Shown: positions 54,945 to 64,000 of the stretch, one piece after another
Numbering within the stretch: position 1 is the first letter of the stretch
Layout: each line of letters opens with the position of its first letter
Assembly: GCA_001972305.1 (NCBI GenBank)
Contig: BDDD01002674.1
Span: forward strand, 186,001-250,000
Length of the DNA stretch: 64,000 nucleotides
DNA from: Cephalotus follicularis
Lineage: Eukaryota > Streptophyta > Magnoliopsida > Oxalidales > Cephalotaceae
Reading direction: 5' to 3'
Program-made: the position numbers and the translations under genes
Notes under the pieces: generated by a model
Seen by the model: only the letters and a program-made list of their open reading frames with translations
What the model was told of the DNA's origin: nothing
Database searches by the model: none

Positions 54945-57055
54945 TTATGTATTTATAAGTTATTAATTCACATTAGTGAACTTCATCTTAAAATCCATTT
55001 ATAACATATATAGAGAGATATTGTCCATTGTCACATGGTGTCAAACTTTTAGTTTATAACCCTATCTTATGTCACTCAATGGATCATCAACAAAGGGTCT
55101 TGAAACATGTGCACTCTGTAGACCCTTAGATGAGGATCTATTGAATGGTATACAATAAGGTGGTAAAAGTTTGCTACTAGGTAGTAATGGATCATCACTC
55201 ATATATATATATATGAGGAAAAGTGTAAATAAGAGAAGTTCTCACATGGAATAGGATCCTCTCATGTTTCAAATGTCATTTTCCAATCAAACAATTCTTA
55301 ATTTGAGTTACTCATGAAATTCAATTACTTAATAACGAGACACATGACTTATACTAGTTTCGTGACCAATTATGACAAATATATTTTTAAAAAATAACTA
55401 ATTGATGCTTAAAAAAAAACATCACTAATCGTTAGGGATTGAAAAGAAAATAAAGTCACGTGTCTCATTATTAAGCAATAAATTTTCATGAATGACTTAA
55501 ATTAAAAGTGCTTGACCAGAGCATGACATTTAGATCATGAGAGGATCTCATCCCGCTCTCACATATCTTATGTGAGAGTTGGTTCAAATATCATATCATA
55601 TGATTCTAATTTATGAATTCAACTGTTAAATTTGATAATCTATCCATATAGATCTTACATATTAATTTTCAAATCAATCCAACATGTTTAACTATTTCAT
55701 CCGTCCTATCAAAGATGGATCTAGCCATTAAAGTTTGGGGAGGGCAAAAAAAAAATTTAAATAATTAGGGAACCTAAAAAAAAATTTCCTATATAATTTT
55801 TTTTTTCTAATTTTTTACAGGTAAAAATTTGTATAAAAAAAATCATTTGGAGGCCAAAGCCCCTGTGGACCCCCTGGATCTGTCTTTGCGTCCTATGATT
55901 TTTATATTTAAAGTAAAATAGTAATTTAATCGATAAAAAATCTATAAATATCTTAGTGATTTGAAAATCAATGTGTATGATTTAAAAATAAATTTACATA
56001 GTCTGAAAATTATTATAAAACACCGTTGAACAAAAAAGATAATAAACGAATTTATTATGAATAAATAATATAACTATAACTCTTTTTAATATATTTAAAT
56101 TCAAATACCAGCATATTTAAATGTCAAGTACGCCTAAATTTTGACATATGTGCTATAAAACACCTGTGAAAAGTTTTTACTTATATACCTTTCAAACATA
56201 TTATTCTTTTCCCATATGAAATAGAGCACCTAACTTTTAATGATCTGCTGTTCCTGTCTTTTTGTGTTACCATCTCCACCAACAAACGTAAACATTATCG
56301 TATCCTCGATAAATAGTCTATATTACGCTCTATATCAAAAATAGTTGATGTTCATAGTCAAAGTTTTGACTGATTATTATCAGTAGTCATGACACGAGGA
56401 AGAAATTTGTCTTTTACATTAATTTGGCCATCCTACTAGAATATGACAATAGAATTCACGGGGCTCTAAAAATAATAATACAATAAAATAAAATGAACTA
56501 GGGCTCTAGATATCTAGATTGTACTACTATTTTGGAAGTTTTTTTCAGAGTAGGGTTAACCAAACTAATCCTCTGTAATAATCTACACCACAAGCACCAT
56601 AAGCGATAAGAAAAAGGCTTAATTTTTTGATATTTTCAAATATATGTCATACACCAAAATTTTAATGAATAGTTCACGTATGAGTAGAGACTTAACCTTA
56701 GCTGAGAATCAAATCGATTGGATTATCTTATTCATACACCAAAGGCTTAATAAATAGTCCATACAGAAATAGAGAATCAAACTTAACTAAGAACAAAATC
56801 GATTCGATTATCATATTAAAAAACTAGGATGTTGTCCATTCTTTGATCCCACCTCTAAACCACAATAAATATGGGTGTTCTATTGGGGGTGGCCATCAGG
56901 CACCCAGCCAGTAGACTGGGCTTTAATCCCCTACTATTTTGTAAGTTAGATCGCAAATAAAAGTGTACAAAACGAGAAGCGGTGCATTTAGTAGTTTTAT
57001 GGACGTGTTTGTCAAATGCTCTAAGAAGGTTAAGGTTGGATTTTAATCCTCTAAG
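54945..57055. other. intergenic, AT-rich, one small MITE
   Basis: No gene recognised. It contains the hAT-type MITE at 55710-55888 and short AT runs (55200). Confidence 0.55.
55710..55888. mobile_element. 179-bp hAT-type MITE
   Basis: Perfect 8-bp TSD cgtcctat (55702-55709 and 55889-55896). Ends CAAAGATGGATC and GGATCTGTCTTTG are imperfect inverted repeats. No coding capacity. Confidence 0.85.
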
Positions 57056-57060
57056 GTTAT

Positions 57061-58173
57061 TGTTGATACAGAAATCATTCTCTCAACAGTATCCTACGTG
57101 GAGGACTTTGATTTGTTAAGAGAAACGCTTGTCACTGATGCCTGTGAGGAAGAATGTGATCTCGGACACCTGCACAAGGTAACAAAAATGGTGGAAGTCC
57201 AGGAGGTTGTTCTCCCGGGGACACTCCGACGCTCAAGTTAGTCAAGTGCAGATGAAATATTATACTCTCTTGGATGTAAAAATTGCTGACCTTTGTTCAG
57301 TGTGTTGAACTTGTATTTATAGTGGATTATTGTAACTGGATGAGCGTGTGAATGGATATGATCGTTATCCCCTAGGAAGTGCCGAGGATCTCGGACATTC
57401 CCTTATCTCCGCCTGATTTTTCTCTTCTTTCCTTTGTTATAGTTGACTTGGACTCTATCTCTTTGTTTGGATAAGTGTGGATCCCATGGAATCTGATGAA
57501 GATAATCTCCTTATCCCGTAGATAAGGTTGAGCTCCTCCGTTTGCATGACTGTAGAGGAAACTGATATGATTCTGTTGCAGAGGTCACGGTCCTCTTTAG
57601 TCCGAGGACAAAAGTAGTTTAAATATATCAGATGAGGAGCTTGATAGTTTCTGTGTAGAGAAGGGAATGTCTCCTGTCTTATGTCTGGTAGGTACAGTGG
57701 GCAGTGGAAGTCCTCGGCCCCGACACCCTGGATGAGGTCTTTTGACCCGAAGTCCGAGGAGGGTCCTCGGCCTTGATGTTTCAGTATGTGCTCTTTGAAA
57801 AATAACAGTCCTCGGCTCCTGGTCCGAGATGGACATTCTTCGCTATGTGTGTGCTCCTCGGCACGGCTTGCTAATAAGCTTCTAATCGAGGAGGAGGTCC
57901 TCCGCCATGCTGTAGAGGAGGAGGTCCTCCGCCATGCTGTAGAGGAGGAGGTCCTCTGCCTTTGAGTCCGAGGAGTGTCCTCGGACTTGTGGTCTCAGTG
58001 TGTTGTCTTTGAAAAATAACAGTCCTCGGCTCCTGGTCCGAGATGGACATTCTTCGCTATGTGTGTGCTCCTCGGCACGGCTTGCTAATAAGCTTCTAAT
58101 CTTCCCTGGACAGCTGGTCATGTCTGCTGTGGACACGTGTTCTTTAAAATATGAACAAATTTTTCCTCCATCA
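57061..58173 (-). mobile_element. solo LTR of the Tat family
   Basis: Reverse complement of the Tat LTR at 49455-50358: minus strand starts TGATGGAGGAAAAA and ends TTTCTGTATCAACA, with perfect TSD gttat (57056-57060, 58174-58178). It is about 210 bp longer than the intact LTRs because of an internal duplication, and the minus-strand TATA (57314-57321) is kept. Sequence is clearly more diverged than the two LTRs of the full element. The frames read here are LTR sequence, not genes. Confidence 0.92.
57796..58103. repeat. 214-bp duplication plus CTCCGCCATGCTGTAGAGGA repeats
   Basis: A segment of about 95 bp (TTTGAAAAATAACAGTCCTC to AAGCTTCTAAT) occurs twice, 214 bp apart, essentially identical. 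Between the copies GAGGAGGAGGTCCTCYGCC with CATGCTGTA spacers is present three times. Confidence 0.85.
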
Positions 58174-58943
58174 GTTATGAAGGGGGTTATTTATTTACAT
58201 TAAGTGTTAAGTGTTGAATACTGAATCAACATATGAATAGTTAAGAAATAATATTTAAATACTGAATACTGAATGGTTAAGATCGTTTGATTAGTAAATT
58301 GTTTGAAAGATCTGGATATGTTTAATTTCTCTTTTTAATTTTGTAAATTGTTACAAAATATAAGAGAAGATGATAGAATTGGGTTTTTAAAAAAAGAATG
58401 TGAATAATTTTGTCCAAAAATTTTATTAAAATGTTATCTGGTCGAATAAGATGAGGAATTAAGTCTTGATCAATAAGTGGTAATAACGTATATTCAGACT
58501 TAATTTTAATGAGTAAACAAATGTTCTTATTGGATCAAAATTTGGTCCATCCAGATTAAGATGTTCAATAAAAACAAACAAATTAGTACATATTTTATAA
58601 GTAATTAAAGATGACAATTATATTTAAAAAAGTAAAGATCCATTCACCTTTCTTATGAGATGGAGATTTTTTTAAATAATATGAATAGAGATGAGAACGG
58701 GGATTACAAAATTCTTCGCAAATAGGGACAGACCTCCTCCCTTCCCTATCTATTTATTGGTCTACAAATTTATAAAAAAATGCATTTATCTATAGTGTAT
58801 CAAATCACGTTATTGAAAATTACTTTTAATTATTCTGTTTTAGGAAAGTATAATTGAAAAATGTTTTTACCTCGTTAAAGGATGTTCAATGTTATATTAT
58901 TTGATAATGTGTTAAGTTATTAGTTTAAGTTGTTACTATAATA

Positions 58944-59128
58944 AAGAATAATGTTATAGACAGTTTCTTAAAGAAAATAATTAACAACAACTGCTGAAAT
59001 TATGACACATCACACGTTTTAATCTAATTCAATGACGATTTCCTCATACTTTTTAAACAATGTTATGACACATCAGCAGTTGTTATAATTGCTGTAGTTT
59101 TTGGTTGTTGTCCATAACACTACTCTTA
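58944..59128. mobile_element. MITE-like inverted-repeat element
   Basis: Terminal inverted repeats AAGAATAATGTTATAGACA and its near-complement TGTCCATAACACTACTCTT, about 185 bp apart. TSD not resolved. Confidence 0.45.
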
Positions 59129-59427
59129 TATTAAATAATAAATAGATTTTTTTTAGCCAAATAGTGTTTCTTGTATTTTTGATGCTAACCTATATAGAGC
59201 GGGATGGGATTTATTCACGGTCACGTAAAGGGGATGGGAATTCCAAGTCGCATAGCAGGGATGAGGCTATAATAAATAAAGATAAAACTAATGGGGATAA
59301 AAATAGAGAATTGGTTTCATTTGTTTGGAGAAAAATATTTTTCTTATTTTCTTGTATTTGGTAAACTTTAGAAAATAAGTCAAAGAAAAATATCTTCCAG
59401 TCAAACAAAAATCTTAATATAAATAGA

Positions 59428-59465
59428 GGAAAATGTTTTCCTTAAAAAAAAGGAAAACATTTTCC
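59428..59465. repeat. perfect 16-bp inverted repeat (hairpin)
   Basis: GGAAAATGTTTTCCTT and AAGGAAAACATTTTCC separated by 6 A. Probably part of a GGAAAA-rich transposon end. Confidence 0.8.
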
Positions 59466-62258
59466 CCTCCTTATTCAAAAATTATGATCTTCCATGTGAC
59501 GCTTTTTTTTACGTCATTGTTAGTTACAAGTAAGCTTCTCTCTCTAAATATATCTCTCTCTCTCTCTTTGTTTTTCTCTCTCTTTCTCTTTCTCTGTCTA
59601 TCTCTCTCTCTTGACTATATCTGGACTTTATATGAATTTAATGGTCCATGAAGATGCATTTGTTTTTATATATTGCTCATCCATATAACCATTGAAATTG
59701 ATGATTCAAATATGGTTTTTCTTTTCTGGTGAACCCATGAATGAACGTGCATGATCTTGCCAAGTAATTCGAGTTAGTAGATAGATGTTTATATATGTGT
59801 ATATTTCTACGTCTTGATGTTTTGTATTTTTTTTGGATGAAATCCCAACTAGGATGTTTAAGTACCTACTTATAACATGATTTGGTAGATTCTCTTATGA
59901 CTCATAAAATATATAGATGACTAACTTTATTAATGGTTAGAATGGTTTTAAATCCTACCAACAGTAAATAATACTTGGATATTATTTAGTAGTATGATGT
60001 TACCAATTTGAACTTAGGTATCATGCTTTTAATTTTACGTACATTTGCTATATTTTTTAGAATTCAAATGTTAACTGGAAAAAAATGATTTTATCAATAA
60101 AGGAAAATATTTTTCAGAGTATGTTACAAACAATAAAAAATATTTTTTGGATTGTACACCAAACACAGGAAAATAAAATATTTTTCAGTAAAAATATTTT
60201 CCTCAGAAATTTATTTTCCTCTAAACAAACGGAACTTACATTTTCAGTTTCGTGATCTTTGTCTTTCTCTATTGTCATCCGTTAAGTGAATTGACAAAAT
60301 TTAATTTCACGACAACAAGATTATATTTTTCATTGTCTATAATTTATTTTTCACTGCACAAAGTTTTGTTCACTACAACAAGATTATCTATTTCATTAAG
60401 GTTCAAGTTCTTTATTTTTCTATCAGTTAAAAGTATTATGGCTATAACGCGATTAATCACTTACCTTTTGCCTCTCCATATATAATAGATCTATGCAACT
60501 TAACATTATTTTTAGAATAAAATTCACATGACTCCTAGATTATAAAAATTGGAAGAAAAAAAACTGATACAGATAAAATGTAATTATATGTGTTTTAATT
60601 TATTGAGAATTGAATATAGAAACTTTAATAAATGTAGTCTTTCATAGTGTAATTGCAAATCTGACAACACAAATAATTGTGTGTAAAACAAGAGCAAGTG
60701 CATGAAGAAGTGGGCCAAGTGGAGTTATTTATGACGGACTCAAAGGTAAGACCAAGATTGTAGTAATTTTCTATATTCCATATCAATGTCCGTGAAAATG
60801 TCCATGAAAATTGGATGATGTTATAAATAATAACTAAAAAATTGTAATAATTATTGGTATCTCATTATATTATTAAGTTGAAATAAAAAATATAAGGAGA
60901 TCATTATTGAATTAAATTAAAAAAATTTAATATATTATAAATTTAATAATTAATGTTAATTATTATTTTTTAATTATTATTCATAATATTATAATATTAT
61001 TACAAGTGGTGGGTGAGGCACGTACAAGGGATGAAATCAAAGGAAAGGGGCAGATGGGGTCAGTGAGTTTGGTATAGCCGATTCCATTGGTTGGATGACG
61101 GCTCACGTCAGGTATATATATGTAATGCAGTAGACGCACGCTTTCAAATTTTGTACATAGACTAGTACTACTGATAGCAAAATCTGAAAATTGGAATGCT
61201 GACTTTCTTTGACTCATAATTTGTCTTGTTGCCATCAAAGTACAAAAAAGAAGACCAAACAGTTTACAACAGTACTGGCCTACCCAACTAAGAAATAATA
61301 GGACAACCACAGATGGAAACATATTAGCAACACCACTATGCATCATAACCCATTGTGACCAAACACTAGTTGAGCATAAAACCAACCACTTTTATGATTT
61401 TGCATCAATATCAAATTGAGGTTGATATCTTACTACTACTTGATGCGACATATACTTTGTAAATTTATAATCGTGAGTCAAAGTATACCTACCCTCTAAT
61501 ATTAGTTTGTGAAAATAAAAATGGATATATTAAGTTCTTAATTTAAATCAAGAGATGCTAATAGACTCAAAAAAAAAAAAAATACAAAACTAATGGTTTT
61601 GAGTTCGTCTTAAATGATATGATTTGAGTCGACACGTTTGTACCACAATCATAATGCAATCTGTAAGAAAGGTAATCACTACATGAGAAACCTACCTGGA
61701 TTTGCTTTTTAATAATTCGTTAAAAACTATTGTTTCGTGTACATTAATATTAGAACATTGAATTAAAGAGATTGAAGTCCCCACTCATGCTGAGATCTTA
61801 TTCCCTTTAACACAATATGAAAATGATCATCTTAAAGTCGACTCGCTTAATTCCAAATTAACTTATCAATTAATTATGCTATGGTATGTTACTTAATTAT
61901 TAGTAATAAAATATAGTTTATATTTAATTAATTATGAAAATGATAAGATAGATGAATAAAAAAAAGACAAGATATTGTTAGCTTACAACTATAATTATCT
62001 TTTTGAGAAGTGATATTAAAACAAAGATTCTGAGGAATAAATGAGTAGCGAATGATATCTCAAAACATTATTAATGATTGTTTACGATGTTTTAACTTTT
62101 TAACAATTGACACAATTAATGATGTTTTGGCGCATCATTTATTACTTAAATTTCTCATTGTTAATAGCATTATGGATATTAAACTTTATCATATCCCAAA
62201 TATATAGGGAATACAACTATACTCCGTTCGAATAAATAAATTATGTACGTCATCACGA

Positions 62259-62427
62259 GGAATACTATTAACCACAACTAATGTGGTATCACAAGTGCAT
62301 CACAGCTGAGTTGTCGAAATATCATTGGTGATTGTTTTATTAAAAGTCAAAATATCATCAATAGTCAATAATATTTTGACACCTTAGTTGTGATGGTATC
62401 ACAATTGTGGTTAACAACATTATTTCA
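62259..62427. mobile_element. MITE-like inverted-repeat element
   Basis: Left AATACTATTAACCACAACTA and right GTGGTTAACAACATTATT are inverted repeats, with a second inverted GGTATCACAA inside. No coding capacity; TSD not resolved. Confidence 0.45.
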
Positions 62428-62870
62428 CCATCACTCTAATATCACGTCTATAATTAATAATTTAGAAATCTAACATTGAACTTAATGTTTTATATATATA
62501 GTTCATTTATGTCAATTTTTAAATTAATTGTATATCTATAACTATTTCATTTTTATATAATAATTTTAATTATTATATAGTTTGTTTATATATATTAAAA
62601 AAATAATTTTTTATTCATAAGATTGGGTAAGGGGACTCAAAGTCCAGACCCTTCACACTAATGTGTGAGAGAGTAACCATTGAACTAATATTCCGTAGTT
62701 AGTGAAATTATAACTTATTCGATGAAATATGTATTAATAAATAAATGTTTTAAAATTTTAAATATATAATCTAAATATATAAAACATTAAATCCAATTAT
62801 CAAATTTATATAATATCAATCATAGAAGCCATATTAGTAAGAATAAAGAGCAGATAACCTATCTAGTTAG

Positions 62871-63472
62871 TGCTCCCAAAATATCCTTCTCTTGCGCCTC
62901 GCGAGGTGCAATCTTGCATTTCGTGTCTTAGTTTTTATGGGGTTTTTGTCTAGTTTTTTCTTGGAGTTTTTGTCATATTTGTATCTTTTGAGGTTAGATC
63001 TAAGAGTTTTGTCTTAATTTTAGTGATTTTTTGGCTCAATTCTAGTATTTGTGGTGAGATGGTAGTTGGCCTAGCTCTTGCTAGGATCTTTTAATTGGTG
63101 TCTTTCACCTTTGTTCGTGGTTTTTTCAGATTCACTGGTATTTACATTAGATCGGGATTGTTTCCACCTCAAGTGGTGATTTTCGTAAACGGATCCGCTA
63201 GGGTATACACTAAATTGGGATCGTTACTACCCTTTAGGGTGGCTTGTGATGGCCTTACATGGTAGTGCCTGTTTTGGTGGTGTTCGTGGTTCCTTACGGA
63301 GGTGATGTTGAGCAATGGTTGGAGTATCATTAGTCGGTTGACTGTTGATCAGCTCCCCGATCAGATGCGAGCAAAAGCAGCTGTTCGAGCTATGGCCAAA
63401 AAGCATCATTTAACCGTAATCCAGGTGATCCAAGATGGTCAAGTGAAGTGGAGAAACTTTGGACATCAGCAC
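62871..63472. other. GT-rich sequence of unknown origin
   Basis: Composition changes here from AT-rich to GT-rich. A plus-strand frame from 63302 (MMLSNGWSIISRLTVDQLPD...) runs into the LTR at 63473, so its end is not genuine. No family recognised. Confidence 0.3.
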
Positions 63473-64000
63473 TGTGACATCCGTGTCCTAGTACGGTCTG
63501 TGTCTGTGGAGCCTATGTGGCGATCTGTCTGTCTGTTGGTTTGTTTTCTAGCTTTCATGACATATGCATCACGACGTTTATAAATTTTATAAATGTTATT
63601 CTGATGAATTTTCTGCATAACAAATAAATGTTCTTTATTATAAATGAAATGATGTTTTAGTGAAAAAAACTGCTGAATTTGAAAAATAGGCCAAGTGGTA
63701 TGTCCTAAACATCCAATTTCTGTCCGTATCGGTTTAATTCTGGACGAAACCAGTTCGTTTTGTATATAAATATTTGGGGAAATGCCAAAAATGTCTCATT
63801 TTTGCCTTTTTCTCTCTCACTCTCGTCGTTTCTCTCTCATCTCTCCCGTTCACTCTATGCCTTTTGCCTTCTACCGCTGGTGTCACTGCCGAACTGACGT
63901 TGACGAAGGTACTGGCGTGACCGCCATGACGTCCCGAGCACGCCCAGCCCCACCACCGCGCCGACAACCGCGTCGTTCGCGCTCACGAAGCCCTTCTATC
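63473..64000 (+). mobile_element. LTR of family L, cut by the window end
   Basis: Begins TGTGACATCCGTGTCC and matches the 5' LTR at 28998 along its length, with more substitutions and small indels than the 28998/31653 pair. Includes the CCAAGTGGTATGTCCTAAAC block and the TCTCTCTC leader. Whether it is a solo LTR or part of a complete element cannot be seen. Confidence 0.8.

Larger units (their letters stand above)
58179..62870. other. intergenic, AT-rich, no gene
   Basis: No frame with recognisable protein features. 58690-59270 has GGGATGGGA and GAGAACGGGG words like degenerate hAT material. 59280-60240 has many GGAAAATATTTT words. (TC)n at 59540-59610. The minus-strand frame at 60981-61385 (134 codons) shows no recognisable domain and is not called. 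Confidence 0.5.

Noticed and set aside
60981..61385. 134-codon minus-strand frame
   Set aside because: No recognisable domain or repeat context; composition and isolation suggest chance.

Overview
The window is plant nuclear DNA, almost certainly from a eudicot. It has one intact intron-less DYW-class pentatricopeptide-repeat gene. Nearly everything else is plant-type transposons: Ty1/copia, Ty3/gypsy of the Tat and Tekay/Del types, TRIMs, hAT and Mutator-like MITEs, and solo LTRs with 5-bp target-site duplications (TSDs). Bacterial operons, CRISPR arrays and rRNA genes were not seen. The species cannot be named from this sequence. There is one N gap (54150-54394) and one single N (30101).

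Layout. 1-7709: fragment of a plant transposon-type protein, a decayed hAT transposase flanked by two clusters of a GTTGACGC-like word, and a 2.66 kb solo LTR inserted a few bases from the hAT terminus. 7909-18088: an old copia element (TSD gtaat) split by five or more later insertions: a MITE, a tandem TRIM array, a 904-bp hAT, a 286-bp Mutator-like MITE, and a second hAT that itself carries a 2.1 kb insertion. 19175-21298: an internally deleted copia (TSD gtttg). 24105-26126: the PPR-DYW gene on the minus strand, the only convincing host gene. 27616-52577: one old minus-strand gypsy remnant (TSD tgacc) that contains everything up to 52577: a young non-autonomous LTR element (28998-32184) and a solo LTR (33206-50553) in its 3' LTR. 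That solo LTR carries a nearly complete Tat element (35372-50358), whose gag start codon is interrupted by another LTR unit (36323-39401). 52612-54939: a solo LTR with a tandem-repeat block and the N gap. 57061-58173: a solo LTR of the same Tat family, minus strand. 58179-63472: AT-rich intergenic DNA with small MITEs. 63473-64000: an LTR cut by the window end.

How the parts work together. The Tat element has the order gag, protease, reverse transcriptase, RNase H, a second archaeal-type RNase H, integrase, then a long antisense gene near the 3' LTR with its own TATA box and two introns inferred from splice signals. It is disabled by an insertion, two frameshifts and three in-frame stops. LTR divergence estimated by eye agrees with the nesting order: outer gypsy about 15%, Tat about 3.4%, innermost young element about 1%. 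The least explained signal is a set of clusters of a near-palindromic word (AAGCGTCGACGCTT and GTTGACG variants) that recurs in several apparently unrelated transposon contexts.
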